From Pseudomonas knackmussii B13 (GTDB lineage Bacteria; Pseudomonadota; Gammaproteobacteria; Pseudomonadales; Pseudomonadaceae), in NCBI RefSeq assembly GCF_000689415.1, contig NZ_HG322950.1, forward strand, positions 3,541,501 to 3,605,500: 64,000 bases of DNA. Direction: 5' to 3'. Every line of letters starts with the position of its first letter. Positions within the stretch are counted from its first letter, which is position 1. The notes beneath the pieces are model-generated. The model was not told the origin of the DNA. It made no database searches and saw only the letters and a program-made list of their open reading frames with translations. Position numbers and translations under genes: made by a program. This document shows, piece by piece, positions 8,820-18,789 of this stretch.

Positions 8820-11255
8820 TCAGTCACGAATGGGGGCCGGCGCGACCACTTCGCGCGAGCCATTGGTATTCATCGGAGTGACCACGCCGGCCATCTCCAT
8901 CGCCTCGATCATGCGCGCGGCGCGGTTGTAGCCGATCTTCAGCTTGCGCTGAACCGCGGAAATCGAGGCGCGGCGGCTCTCGGTGACGAAGCGCACAGCC
9001 TCGTCGTACAGCGGATCGTCTTCGCTGCCCTCTCCGCCTTCACCGCCTTCGCCGCCACCGAAGCTGCCACCACCGCCGCCTTCTTCGGCACCGGCGAGGA
9101 TGTCTTCGATGTAGTCGGGCGCGCCGCGCAGTTTCCAGGCCTCGACCACGCGATGCACTTCATCGTCGGAAACGAAGGCGCCATGCACGCGAATCGGCAG
9201 GCCGGTGCCCGGCGGCAGGTAGAGCATGTCGCCATGGCCGAGCAGTTGTTCAGCGCCACCCTGGTCGAGGATGGTGCGCGAGTCGATCTTGCTGGATACC
9301 TGGAAGGCGATACGGGTCGGGATGTTGGCCTTGATCAGACCAGTGATCACGTCCACCGACGGGCGTTGGGTCGCGAGGATCAAGTGGATACCCGCCGCCC
9401 GCGCCTTCTGGGCGATACGCGCGATCAGCTCTTCGACCTTCTTGCCGACGATCATCATCATGTCGGCGAATTCGTCGACCACCACGACGATGGTCGGCAG
9501 CGTCTTCAGCAGCGGCGCCTCGTCTTCCATGCTCTCGCGGCGGTACAGCGGGTCGGTCAGCGGCGCGCCAGCCTCCTCGGCGTCCTTCACCTTACGGTTG
9601 AAGCCTGCCAGGTTGCGCACACCCATGGCCGCCATAAGCCGGTAGCGCCGCTCCATCTCGGCGACGCTCCAGCGCAGCGCGTTGGCCGCCTCCTTCATGT
9701 CGGTGACGACTGGGCAGAGCAGGTGCGGAATGCCCTCGTAGATCGACAGTTCGAGCATCTTCGGGTCGATCATGATCAGCCGCGCCTCTTCCGGCGTCGA
9801 CTTGAACAGGATCGACAGCAGCATGGCGTTCACGCCCACCGACTTACCGGAGCCGGTGGTACCGGCTACCAGCAGGTGCGGCATCTTCGCCAGGTCGGTG
9901 ATGATCGGCCGGCCACCGATGTCATGACCCAGAGCCAGCGGCACGGTGGACTTGTGCTCGTCGTACTCCGGCGACGACAGCACTTCCGAGAAGCGCACCA
10001 TCTGCCGGTCTTCGTTGGGAATCTCGATACCAACGGTGGTTTTGCCGGGAATGACCTCGACCACGCGCACGCTGATCACCGCCAGCGAACGCGCCAGGTC
10101 CTTGGCCAGGTTGGAGATGCGGCTGACCTTTACACCGGCGGCTGGCTGGATCTCGAAACGAGTGATCACCGGGCCCGGGTGCACGGACTCCACCAGTACC
10201 TCGACGCCGAACTCTTTGAGCTTGATCTCGAGCAGGCGCGACATGGCCTCCAGCGATTCGGGCGAGAAGCTCTTCTTCTTCTCACCGGCCGGGTCGAGCA
10301 GCGAAATGGGCGGCAGCGTGCCTTCCACAGCGGTGTCGATGAACAGCGGCGCCTGCTTTTCTTTCAGGACGCGCTTGCTGGGCTCTGCCGGTGCAGGCGG
10401 CGGCGGAGTGTCGATCTTCGGCGCCGGGCGCTTCTCGCGCTCCTGCACGCTTTTGACCAGGGCCTCCTCGCGCTCGATCAGGCGCTCCTTGACCTTGGCC
10501 TGCTCGCGGCGGTCGGGCACCACGGGCGCCGCGACTTCGGCCACTACCTCATCCACTTCACGCAGCTGAGCGATCAGTTGGCGATGCTCGTTTCGCGCGC
10601 TCCACCAGCGGTTGAAGGCGTTCTGGATCAGTTCGAAGAGGTCGAGCGTGATCTTCCCGGTGATATCCATTACCTGGAACCACGACAGGTCGGCGAACAC
10701 GGTCAGCCCGAACAGGAAAAGCGCGATGAACAGCAGGGTGCTTCCCTGCACGTTCAAGGCGTTCATCGCCAGTTGACCGAGGCTTTCGCCCACGGCACCG
10801 CCAGCCGAAGCTGGCAGGTGGTTGCCGCCGATGTGGAAATGGATATAGGCCAGCGCCGAACCGGAAAGGATCAGGAAGACCAGGCCGATCAGGCGCCAGG
10901 AGAACAGCCAGCCGCTCCATTCCCAGGGCATGTGGCGCTTGCGGAAGACCTGCCAGGTCTTGACGCACAACAGCAGCGGGAACAGATAGGCGAAATAGCC
11001 CAGCGCGACGAACAGGATGTCGGCACTCAGGGCCCCGAGACGTCCCGCGGCATTCTGCACCTGCTCAACGTGACTGGAATGGCTCCAGCCCGGATCCGAC
11101 GGATCGTAGGTGAGCAGCGCCATCCACAGGTAAAGGCAGAGCGCGCCGAGCGCGATCAGTGCGCCTTCCTTCAGGCGGATATGCAGTTGCTGACGCCAGG
11201 CGGCGGCATGGCTTGCAGTGGTCGAGTCCTTCAAAACACGTCTATTCCTGCGCAC
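8820..11255 (-). CDS. ftsK: DNA translocase FtsK
   Basis: Divisome protein that pumps chromosome dimers and activates XerCD at dif. The protein is 811 residues. The N-terminal membrane domain (about residues 25-200) has several hydrophobic helices. A short linker is rich in Pro, Glu and Lys. The RecA-like motor has Walker A GTTGSGKSVGVNA near residue 465 and Walker B IVVVVDEFADMMM. The last ~65 residues form the winged-helix gamma domain that reads KOPS. A Gly/Glu-rich stretch (about residues 720-740) precedes gamma. Confidence 0.97.
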   Translation of the reverse strand: MRRNRRVLKDSTTASHAAAWRQQLHIRLKEGALIALGALCLYLWMALLTYDPSDPGWSHSSHVEQVQNAAGRLGALSADILFVALGYFAYLFPLLLCVKTWQVFRKRHMPWEWSGWLFSWRLIGLVFLILSGSALAYIHFHIGGNHLPASAGGAVGESLGQLAMNALNVQGSTLLFIALFLFGLTVFADLSWFQVMDITGKITLDLFELIQNAFNRWWSARNEHRQLIAQLREVDEVVAEVAAPVVPDRREQAKVKERLIEREEALVKSVQEREKRPAPKIDTPPPPAPAEPSKRVLKEKQAPLFIDTAVEGTLPPISLLDPAGEKKKSFSPESLEAMSRLLEIKLKEFGVEVLVESVHPGPVITRFEIQPAAGVKVSRISNLAKDLARSLAVISVRVVEVIPGKTTVGIEIPNEDRQMVRFSEVLSSPEYDEHKSTVPLALGHDIGGRPIITDLAKMPHLLVAGTTGSGKSVGVNAMLLSILFKSTPEEARLIMIDPKMLELSIYEGIPHLLCPVVTDMKEAANALRWSVAEMERRYRLMAAMGVRNLAGFNRKVKDAEEAGAPLTDPLYRRESMEDEAPLLKTLPTIVVVVDEFADMMMIVGKKVEELIARIAQKARAAGIHLILATQRPSVDVITGLIKANIPTRIAFQVSSKIDSRTILDQGGAEQLLGHGDMLYLPPGTGLPIRVHGAFVSDDEVHRVVEAWKLRGAPDYIEDILAGAEEGGGGGSFGGGEGGEGGEGSEDDPLYDEAVRFVTESRRASISAVQRKLKIGYNRAARMIEAMEMAGVVTPMNTNGSREVVAPAPIRD

Positions 11256-11448
11256 GGGGCGCGTCCGAGGGTCTTATGACGGCAAAACGCGCCTATTGTA
11301 CGGCTTTGGCCGATCGTTGCCACAGGTGCCGCCCTGACGCCTTTTGCCGCTCTTTCAAGGTTCGGTGTAGCATAGCCCACCTAGGTTTCACGGCTGCTCA
11401 ATTGGAGCATGCAATCTCTTACGTGACAAAGGCTTATGGAGTCTTTTT

Positions 11449-12402
11449 ATGAGTGACGTCAAGCATTCGCGCCTGATCATCCTGGGCTCCGGCCCGGCCG
11501 GCTACACCGCCGCCGTTTATGCCGCGCGCGCCAACCTCAAGCCTGTTGTCATCACCGGCATCCAACCCGGCGGCCAGCTCACCACCACCACCGAAGTAGA
11601 CAACTGGCCGGGCGATGTCGAAGGCCTGACCGGTCCGGCGCTGATGGAGCGTATGCAGCAGCACGCCCAGCGTTTCGATACCGAGATCGTCTACGACCAT
11701 ATTCATACCGCCGAGTTGCAACAGAAGCCTTTCATCCTCAAGGGTGACAGCGGCACTTACAGCTGCGACGCACTGATCATCGCCACCGGCGCCTCTGCTC
11801 AATACCTGGGCATGAGCTCGGAAGAGGCCTTCATGGGCAAGGGCGTTTCCGCCTGCGCCACCTGCGACGGCTTCTTCTATCGCAACCAAGTGGTCTGCGT
11901 GGTCGGCGGCGGCAACACCGCGGTCGAGGAAGCCCTGTACCTGGCGAACATCGCCAAGGAAGTTCACCTGATCCACCGTCGCGACAAGCTGCGCTCGGAA
12001 AAGATCCTCCAAGACAAGCTGTTCGAAAAAGCCAAGAACGGCAACGTGCGCCTGCACTGGAACACCACCCTGGACGAAGTACTGGGCGACGACATGGGCG
12101 TCATCGGCGTACGCTTGAAAGACGCTAACACCGGCGAAACCCGCCAGCTGGACCTGTCCGGCGTGTTCATCGCCATCGGCCACAAGCCCAACACCGACCT
12201 GTTCACCGGCCAGCTGGCCATGCGTGACGGCTACCTGGTGGTCAAGGGTGGCGGCGAAGGCAACGCCACCGCCACCAGCATCGAAGGTGTGTTCGCCGCC
12301 GGCGACGTGGCCGACCACGTCTACCGCCAGGCCATCACCTCGGCTGGCGCCGGCTGCATGGCCGCGCTGGACGCCGAAAAATTCCTCGACGACCAGCACT
12401 GA
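11449..12402 (+). CDS. trxB: Thioredoxin-disulfide reductase
   Basis: NADPH-dependent flavoenzyme that reduces thioredoxin. The protein is 317 residues. The FAD-binding GSGPAGYTAA is near the N-terminus, the redox pair is in ACATCDG near residues 136-139, and the NADPH-binding VGGGNTAVEEALYL follows. A second FAD segment (GVFAAGDVAD) is near the C-terminus. It is divergent from ftsK with a 193-base gap and is followed by aat. Confidence 0.97.
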   Translation: MSDVKHSRLIILGSGPAGYTAAVYAARANLKPVVITGIQPGGQLTTTTEVDNWPGDVEGLTGPALMERMQQHAQRFDTEIVYDHIHTAELQQKPFILKGDSGTYSCDALIIATGASAQYLGMSSEEAFMGKGVSACATCDGFFYRNQVVCVVGGGNTAVEEALYLANIAKEVHLIHRRDKLRSEKILQDKLFEKAKNGNVRLHWNTTLDEVLGDDMGVIGVRLKDANTGETRQLDLSGVFIAIGHKPNTDLFTGQLAMRDGYLVVKGGGEGNATATSIEGVFAAGDVADHVYRQAITSAGAGCMAALDAEKFLDDQH

Positions 12403-12439
12403 CAACGCCTGGGGAGGGCCCGCCCTCCCCTACTCCGCC

Positions 12440-13120
12440 ATGCTCAGCTGGCTCTCCCGCCGAAATTTCGACTTCCCTCCGCTGGATCAGGCGCTGCACG
12501 AGCCCAATGGTTTGCTCGCTGCCGGCGGCGACCTGGACCCGCGTCGACTGATCGCTGCCTATCGGCACGGCTGCTTCCCCTGGTACCAGGATGACCAGCC
12601 GATCCTCTGGTGGTCGCCCGATCCGCGCACCGTTCTTTTTCCCGACGAACTGCATGTCTCTCGCAGCCTGGCAAAAGTCATGCGACAGGAGCGCTATCGA
12701 GTAAGCATCGACCAGGCCTTCGACCGCGTCATCGCCGCCTGTGCGGCGCCGCGGGACTATGCCGATGGCACCTGGATCACCCAGCCCATGCAGGATGCTT
12801 ACCGCCAATTGCATCGCCTCGGCGTCGCGCACTCGGTGGAAACCTGGCAAGGGGACGAACTGGTGGGCGGGCTCTACGGCCTGGCTATTGGCCGACTGTT
12901 CTTTGGCGAATCCATGTTCAGCCGGGCCGACAACGCCTCGAAGGTGGCGTTCGTCACCCTGGTCCGCCGCCTGCGCGAAGCCGGATTCGAACTGATCGAC
13001 TGCCAGATGCCCACCCAGCACCTGCACAGCCTCGGCGCACGCGCCATAACACGCAGTCAGTTCGCCGACTTGCTCGCTCGCCACCTTGATCAGCCGCCGC
13101 TCTGCGATTGGCGTTCGTAG
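12440..13120 (+). CDS. aat: Leucyl/phenylalanyl-tRNA--protein transferase
   Basis: Adds Leu or Phe to proteins with N-terminal Arg or Lys, creating N-degrons for ClpS/ClpAP. The protein is 226 residues from the ATG at 12440; the frame is open further upstream into trxB, but only this start gives the usual N-terminus (LSWLSRRNFDFPPLDQAL). Motifs WWSPDPRTVLFPDELHVSRSL (in part) and FGESMFSR are typical. It is followed by bpt. Confidence 0.95.
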   Translation: MLSWLSRRNFDFPPLDQALHEPNGLLAAGGDLDPRRLIAAYRHGCFPWYQDDQPILWWSPDPRTVLFPDELHVSRSLAKVMRQERYRVSIDQAFDRVIAACAAPRDYADGTWITQPMQDAYRQLHRLGVAHSVETWQGDELVGGLYGLAIGRLFFGESMFSRADNASKVAFVTLVRRLREAGFELIDCQMPTQHLHSLGARAITRSQFADLLARHLDQPPLCDWRS

Positions 13121-13175
13121 GCGGACTGGCTCCGGCTGACATAAACTTGCCAGAGGGTTATCGCAGGGGTTGATC

Positions 13176-13883
13176 ATGACCGAACTGGCCCGACTGAAGT
13201 TCTACGCGACGCAACCGCATCCATGCAGCTATCTGCCCGAGGAACAAGCCACCACGCTGTTCCTCGACCCCAGCCAGCCCATGGACGCGCAGCTGTACGC
13301 CTCGCTTTCCGAAGTCGGCTTCCGCCGCAGCGGCGAACACCTCTACCGCCCGCACTGCCAGCACTGTACAGCCTGCATCCCTGCGCGCATTCCGGCCGCT
13401 GACTTCCTGCCGAATCGCCAGCAGAAGCGCATCATCAAACGCAATGCCGACCTCAAAGTACTCAAGCGCCGCCCGGCTTTTACCGAGGAGTACTACGGGC
13501 TCTACATGCGCTACATCGAGCAGCGCCATGCCGACGGCGACATGTACCCGCCCAGCCGAGACCAGTTCAGCACCTTCCTGGTGCGCGATCTGCCGTTCAG
13601 CTGCTTCTACGAGTTCCGCCTGCAAGGTCGCCTGCTAGCAGTGGCGGTCACCGACGTCCTGCCCAACGGCCTGTCTGCGGTTTACACCTTCTACGACCCC
13701 GACGAGGAGCGTCGCAGCCTGGGCCGATACGCCATCCTCTGGCAGATTGCCGAGACTGCCCGCATGGGCCTGCACGCTGTCTATCTCGGCTACTGGATCA
13801 AGAATTGCCGAAAGATGAACTACAAGACCCAGTACCGACCGATCGAACTCTTCGTCAACCAGCGCTGGGTGGCTCTAAACTGA
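13176..13883 (+). CDS. bpt: Aspartate/glutamate leucyltransferase Bpt
   Basis: Transfers Leu to N-terminal Asp or Glu, a second input into the bacterial N-end rule. The protein is 235 residues from the ATG at 13176; an in-frame TTG six bases upstream is possible. The cysteine cluster YRPHCQHCTACIPARI resembles the ATE-type N-terminal domain, and KMNYKTQYRPIELF is near the C-terminus. Paired with aat, and with clpA/clpS close by. Confidence 0.93.
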   Translation: MTELARLKFYATQPHPCSYLPEEQATTLFLDPSQPMDAQLYASLSEVGFRRSGEHLYRPHCQHCTACIPARIPAADFLPNRQQKRIIKRNADLKVLKRRPAFTEEYYGLYMRYIEQRHADGDMYPPSRDQFSTFLVRDLPFSCFYEFRLQGRLLAVAVTDVLPNGLSAVYTFYDPDEERRSLGRYAILWQIAETARMGLHAVYLGYWIKNCRKMNYKTQYRPIELFVNQRWVALN

Positions 13884-13986
13884 GCCATTTCTGCGCCCCT
13901 TGGCGCGGAGCGGGTATATCAGGCACAATATCGGCCTTTTTTAGGGCCACCCTGGCCATTCATATAGACACCGAGGGTTCTACTGC

Positions 13987-14205
13987 ATGTCGAAAGAAGA
14001 CAGCTTCGAAATGGAAGGCACTGTCGTCGACACCCTGCCCAACACCATGTTCCGCGTGGAGTTGGAGAACGGGCACGTCGTTACCGCGCACATCTCCGGC
14101 AAGATGCGCAAGAACTACATCCGCATCCTGACCGGCGACAAGGTTCGCGTCGAACTGACTCCCTACGACCTGAGCAAAGGTCGCATCACCTATCGCGCTC
14201 GCTGA
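13987..14205 (+). CDS. infA: Translation initiation factor IF-1
   Basis: A 72-residue S1-like OB-fold protein that binds the ribosomal A site during initiation. The sequence is the standard IF-1 ([20 protein letters not shown], ending GRITYRAR). It is transcribed alone between bpt and the convergent clpA. The clpA reading frame, as sequenced, runs into its last 16 bases on the other strand. Confidence 0.98.
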
Positions 14206-16562
14206 GCCACAGGTGACGCTGGGCAAAAGCCCAGACAGATAGCAAAACGCCCGGCAATGCCGGGCGTTTGCTTTTCCGAGCCGGCAATTACGCCGGCCTC
14301 GGCAGCCACCACTTCGAACTCGAAGAAGAGCTCGTCATCCTTCAGATCGACGTGCGCCACACCGCCACGCTCGGCCAGTTCTCCGAACAGGATCTGCTCG
14401 GCCAGCGGCCGCTTGATCTTGTCCTGAATCAGCCGCGCCATTGGACGAGCGCCCATCTGCGGGTCGTAGCCTTTCTCCGCGAGCCAGTTGCGCGCCGTAT
14501 CGCTGACTTCGAGCTGGACACGTTTGTCTTCCAGCTGCGCCTGCAGCTCGGTGAGGAACTTGTCGACCACACTCTTGATCGTCTCGTGACTGAGTCGACC
14601 GAACTGGATGATGGTATCCAGGCGGTTGCGAAACTCCGGCGTGAAGCTCTTCTTGATCACTTCCATGGCATCGCTGGTGTGGTCTTGCTGGCTGAAGCCA
14701 ATGGAGGCCCGAGCCGCCGTTTCCGCGCCAGCGTTGGTGGTCATGATCACGATGACATTGCGGAAGTCCGCCTTGCGCCCGTTGTTATCGGTCAGGGTGC
14801 CGTGATCCATCACCTGCAGTAGCAGGTTGAAGACTTCTGGATGCGCCTTCTCGATTTCGTCGAGCAGCAATACGCAGTGGGGCGTCTTGGTGATGGCTTC
14901 AGTGAGCAAGCCACCCTGATCGAAGCCCACGTAACCCGGAGGCGCACCGATCAGCCGCGACACGGTATGCCGCTCCATGTACTCGGACATGTCGAAGCGC
15001 ACCAGCTCCACGCCCATCGCCTTGGCAAGTTGGCGAGCCACTTCAGTCTTACCCACACCAGTGGGACCCGCGAAAAGGAAGGAACCGACCGGTTTGTCTG
15101 GCGACTTCAGACCGGCACGCGACAACTTGATGGCAGTGGAGAGCGACTCGATAGCCGCATCCTGACCGAACACCGTCAGCTTGAGGTCACGTTCGAGATT
15201 GCGCAGTAACTCCTTGTCCGATGTCGTGACATGCTTCGGCGGAATGCGCGCGATCTTGGCCACGATATCTTCGACCTGAGCCACCTCGATGCGCTTCACG
15301 CGCTTCTCTTCCGGCTGCAGGCGCTGATAGGCGCCTGCCTCGTCAATTACGTCGATGGCCTTGTCCGGCATATGCCGATCATTGATGTAGCGTGCCGCCA
15401 ACTCGGCTGCAGCGCGCAGGGCCTCGTCGCTGTATTCGATGTGGTGGTGCTGCTCGAAGCGTGGCTTGAGCCCCTTGAGGATGCCAACGGTGTCTTCAAC
15501 CGAAGGTTCTGTGACATCGACCTTCTGGAAGCGCCGCGCCAGAGCACGATCCTTCTCAAAGATGCCACGGAACTCCTGGAAGGTAGTCGAGCCAATGCAG
15601 CGGATCTCCCCGGAGGAGAGCAGCGGCTTAAGCAGGTTCGACGCATCCATCACACCGCCGGACGCCGCTCCGGCACCAATGATGGTGTGAATCTCGTCGA
15701 TGAACAGCACCGCATGCGGACGCTTGCGCAGTTCGTTGAGCAGGGCTTTGAAGCGCTTCTCGAAATCGCCGCGATACTTTGTGCCGGCGAGCAGCGCGCC
15801 AAGATCCAGGGAATAGACGACGCTGTCAGCTAGCAGATCGGGCACCTGGCCGTCGACGATACGCTTGGCCAAACCTTCTGCGATGGCCGTCTTGCCAACA
15901 CCCGCTTCGCCAACTAGCAGCGGATTGTTCTTGCGGCGACGCGCAAGAATCTGGGCAACACGCTCGACCTCGGACTCACGCCCAACCAGCGGATCGATAC
16001 GCCCCTGGCGCGCCAGGTCGTTCAGATTGCTGGCATAGGCATCCAGCGGATGGCTGGAGGTGGAGGACTCGCCACCCTCTTCATCCTGCATGTCCTGGTC
16101 GTTTTCCTGATGCTCGGCATGGCCAGGCACCTTGGAGATGCCATGGGCGATGTAGTTGACGACATCAATGCGCGCGACGCTCTGCTGCTTAAGCAGGAAG
16201 ACCGCCTGGCTTTCCTGTTCGCTGAAGATCGCCACCAGCACGTTGGCGCCAGTCACTTCGCGCTTACCGGAACTCTGCACATGGAATACCGCGCGCTGCA
16301 GAACGCGCTGGAAGCCCAGCGTCGGCTGGGTTTCTCGATCCTCGTCGTGCTGCGGGATCAACGGCGTAGTGGAGTCGATGAACTCCTGCAGGTCGCGCCG
16401 CAACTTGTCCAGGTTTGCCCCACACGCGCGCAAGACCGTGGCCGCAGCCTCGTTATCCAGGAGCGCCAGCAACAGGTGCTCGACGGTCATGAATTCATGC
16501 CGTTTTGCCCGCGCCTCCTTGAAGGCGAGATTGAGGGTGACTTCGAGCTCTCGATTCAACAT
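14190..16562 (-). CDS. clpA: ATP-dependent Clp protease ATP-binding subunit ClpA
   Basis: Hsp100 unfoldase that feeds substrates to ClpP. The N-domain (residues 1-145) starts [18 protein letters not shown]1 Walker A is [15 protein letters not shown] and D2 Walker A is [15 protein letters not shown], each with its Walker B ([26 protein letters not shown]). The frame gives 790 residues where the family is about 756-758. The extra ~32 residues, after [15 protein letters not shown], are encoded by the terminator region and overlap infA antisense. Either the C-terminus is really extended or a late indel has removed the normal stop. Confidence 0.95.
14219..14275. terminator. Bidirectional terminator between infA and clpA
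   Basis: Two hairpins: CTGGGC-AAAA-GCCCAG at 14219-14234, and a strong GC stem (AAACGCCCGGC / GCCGGGCGTTT) at about 14245-14269 flanked by A-rich and T-rich runs. It suits termination of both convergent genes. The clpA frame is open through the whole element. Confidence 0.85.
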
Positions 16563-16590
16563 GACTTCACCTCGCTCCCAAACATCCGCA

Positions 16591-16953
16591 TCAGCTTTCT
16601 TTCTCTATCTCACACAACAGTGGATGCTGGCTTTCCCTCGCGTACTGATTGACCTGCATGGCCTTGGTTTCGGCGATGTCGCGGGTGAACACGCCGCAAA
16701 CGGCCTTACCCTGAGTATGCACTGTCAACATGACCCGTGTGGCTTGCTCGCGATTCATGCTGAAGTACGACTCAAGCACCTCTACCACGAAATCCATTGG
16801 CGTGTAGTCATCGTTGAACATGATGACCCTGTACATCGGCGGAGCCTTCAGGGCCGGTTTGGATTCCTCAACCGCCAGTCCAGTGCCCTCGTCTTCCAGG
16901 GGATCAGGACGGTCATGATTGAATGTTAGTCGAATCTGGCTACTTGCATGCAT
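16591..16953 (-). CDS. clpS: ClpA adaptor protein ClpS
   Basis: Binds N-degrons and hands them to ClpAP. The protein is 120 residues from the ATG at 16953 (MHASSQIRLTFNHDRP), which matches the known Pseudomonas start; the frame is open 15 codons further upstream. The degron pocket region is seen in MFNDDYTPMDFVVEVL, and the C-terminus AMQVNQYARESQHPLLCEIE is canonical. It lies 28 bases upstream of clpA, forming an operon. Confidence 0.96.
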   Translation of the reverse strand: MHASSQIRLTFNHDRPDPLEDEGTGLAVEESKPALKAPPMYRVIMFNDDYTPMDFVVEVLESYFSMNREQATRVMLTVHTQGKAVCGVFTRDIAETKAMQVNQYARESQHPLLCEIEKES

Positions 16954-17183
16954 GCTGAAATAAAAGGCTTCGCCATAGAGAAAGTTGAAGGTCGGCACGT
17001 ACTTTGACCCACATCGCAGGCGCAGACGAGAGCGCCTTGACTAACCACAAAACGGTGTTACAAACAATGGATACCCACTAGAGGGTATCGGGCGTTCCGA
17101 AGCCCAGTCTTTTCTAAGGCTGCAGCGGAATCGTGTAGTGGATGATACTCCAGCGATGGAGTCCTTTGCAGAGGGATATCAGC

Positions 17184-17459
17184 ATGCTCAGCGGTAAGGT
17201 CAAGTGGTTCAACAACGCCAAGGGCTATGGATTCATCCTTGCTGACGGCCGAGACGAGGACCTGTTCGCTCATTACTCGGCTATTCAGATGGATGGTTAC
17301 AAGACGCTCAAGGCCGGCCAGCCGGTCAGCTTCGAGATCCTGCAAGGTCCCAAGGGACTGCATGCGGTCAACATCCAACCGATCAGCGCCAATGCCAGCA
17401 ACGCCACCACCTCGTCCGCTACCAGCGAGCAGGTGCAGAGCGTAACCGCCGAGGCCTGA
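17184..17459 (+). CDS. cspD: Cold-shock-domain protein CspD
   Basis: A 91-residue protein. The cold-shock domain (residues 1-68) carries RNP1-like KGYGFIL and RNP2-like DLFAHYSAI, plus a Ser/Thr/Ala-rich tail. CspD in E. coli binds single-stranded DNA and inhibits replication in stationary phase. The start at 17184 gives the standard MLSGKVKWFNNAKGYGF. It is divergent from clpS, the classical arrangement. Confidence 0.93.
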   Translation: MLSGKVKWFNNAKGYGFILADGRDEDLFAHYSAIQMDGYKTLKAGQPVSFEILQGPKGLHAVNIQPISANASNATTSSATSEQVQSVTAEA

Positions 17460-17491
17460 CCCTCCCCCTGACGCCTTTCGGCGCAGCCAAG

Positions 17492-17518
17492 AAAAAGGCC
17501 GGTCATACCGGCCTTTTT
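17492..17518. terminator. Bidirectional terminator between cspD and icd
   Basis: Perfect 12-base arms AAAAAGGCCGGT and ACCGGCCTTTTT around CAT. A T-run exists on both strands, serving both convergent genes. Confidence 0.92.
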
Positions 17519-17535
17519 CATGCGTTTGTCCCGCC

Positions 17536-18789
17536 TTACATCTTGGCGATCATCGCCTCACCGAATTCCGAACACGACACGAGCTTGGCACCGTCCATTA
17601 GGCGCTCGAAGTCATAGGTCACGGTCTTCGCCGCAATGGCACCGTTCATGCCTTTGATGATTAGGTCGGCAGCTTCGACCCAACCCATATGGCGCAGCAT
17701 CATTTCTGCGGAAAGGATCAGCGAACCAGGGTTGACCTTGTCCTGCCCAGCATACTTTGGCGCAGTGCCATGGGTTGCTTCGAACATGGCTACCGAGTCG
17801 GACAGGTTGGCCCCAGGCGCGATACCGATACCCCCCACCTCAGCTGCCAATGCATCGGAGAGATAGTCGCCGTTCAGGTTGAGGGTAGCGATCACGTCGT
17901 ACTCCGCCGGGCGAAGCAGAATCTGCTGCAGCATGGCGTCTGCGATCACATCCTTGACCACGATGCTCTTGCCGGTATTGGGGTTCTTGAACTGCATCCA
18001 GGGACCGCCATCGAGCAGTTCGGCACCGAACTCATCGCGGGCGAGCTCGTACCCCCAGTCCTTGAAGGCGCCCTCGGTGAATTTCATGATGTTGCCTTTG
18101 TGCACCAGGGTGACCGAGCTGCGGTCATTGTCCACGGCGTACTGCAGCGCCTTGCGCACCAGGCGCTTGGTGCCCTCCTGGGAAACCGGCTTGATGCCGA
18201 TACCGCAGCCTTCGGTGAAGCGGATCTTCTTGACGCCCATTTCCTCGGTGAGGAACTTGATGACTTTCTCCGCCTCGGGCGAACCGGCCTTCCATTCGAC
18301 ACCGGCGTAGATGTCCTCGGAGTTCTCGCGGAATATCACCATGTCCACGTCGCCAGGCTTCTTAACCGGACTGGGCACGCCTTCGAACCAACGCACCGGG
18401 CGCAGGCAGACATAGAGGTCGAGCTGCTGGCGCAGAGCCACGTTGAGGGAGCGGATGCCTCCACCGACCGGAGTGGTCAGCGGGCCCTTGATGGACACTA
18501 CATAGTCACGCACGGCATCAAGGGTTTCCTGTGGCAGCCAAGTGTCCTGATCGTACACCTGGGTGGCCTTCTCGCCCGCATAGACCTCCATCCAGGCGAT
18601 CTTGCGCTGACCGTTATAGGCCTTCTCGACGGCAGCATCGACGACTTCGATCATGACCGGACTGATGTCCACGCCAATACCATCGCCCTCGATATAAGGA
18701 ATGATCGGGTTGTTCGGTACATTCAGGGAATTGTCGGCACTTACGGTGATTCGCTCACCGGCCGGCACCTGGATCTTCTGGTATCCCAT
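17536..18789 (-). CDS. icd: Isocitrate dehydrogenase (NADP), homodimeric type
   Basis: TCA-cycle enzyme converting isocitrate to 2-oxoglutarate, 417 residues. The isocitrate-binding loop with the phosphorylatable serine is seen in GGGIRSLNVALRQ, and LNLNGDYLSDALAAEVGGIG is the conserved metal/substrate segment. It is the E. coli-type family, unrelated in sequence to the monomeric idh that lies divergently 356 bases away. Confidence 0.97.
   Translation of the reverse strand: MGYQKIQVPAGERITVSADNSLNVPNNPIIPYIEGDGIGVDISPVMIEVVDAAVEKAYNGQRKIAWMEVYAGEKATQVYDQDTWLPQETLDAVRDYVVSIKGPLTTPVGGGIRSLNVALRQQLDLYVCLRPVRWFEGVPSPVKKPGDVDMVIFRENSEDIYAGVEWKAGSPEAEKVIKFLTEEMGVKKIRFTEGCGIGIKPVSQEGTKRLVRKALQYAVDNDRSSVTLVHKGNIMKFTEGAFKDWGYELARDEFGAELLDGGPWMQFKNPNTGKSIVVKDVIADAMLQQILLRPAEYDVIATLNLNGDYLSDALAAEVGGIGIAPGANLSDSVAMFEATHGTAPKYAGQDKVNPGSLILSAEMMLRHMGWVEAADLIIKGMNGAIAAKTVTYDFERLMDGAKLVSCSEFGEAMIAKM

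Noticed and set aside
7698..11279. 1193-codon open frame on the plus strand
   Set aside because: It lies opposite rarA, lolA and ftsK. Composition is that of a complementary-strand artefact of high-GC coding DNA.
12224..12439. Longer aat start inside trxB
   Set aside because: The extra residues are an out-of-frame reading of trxB; the ATG at 12440 gives the normal protein.
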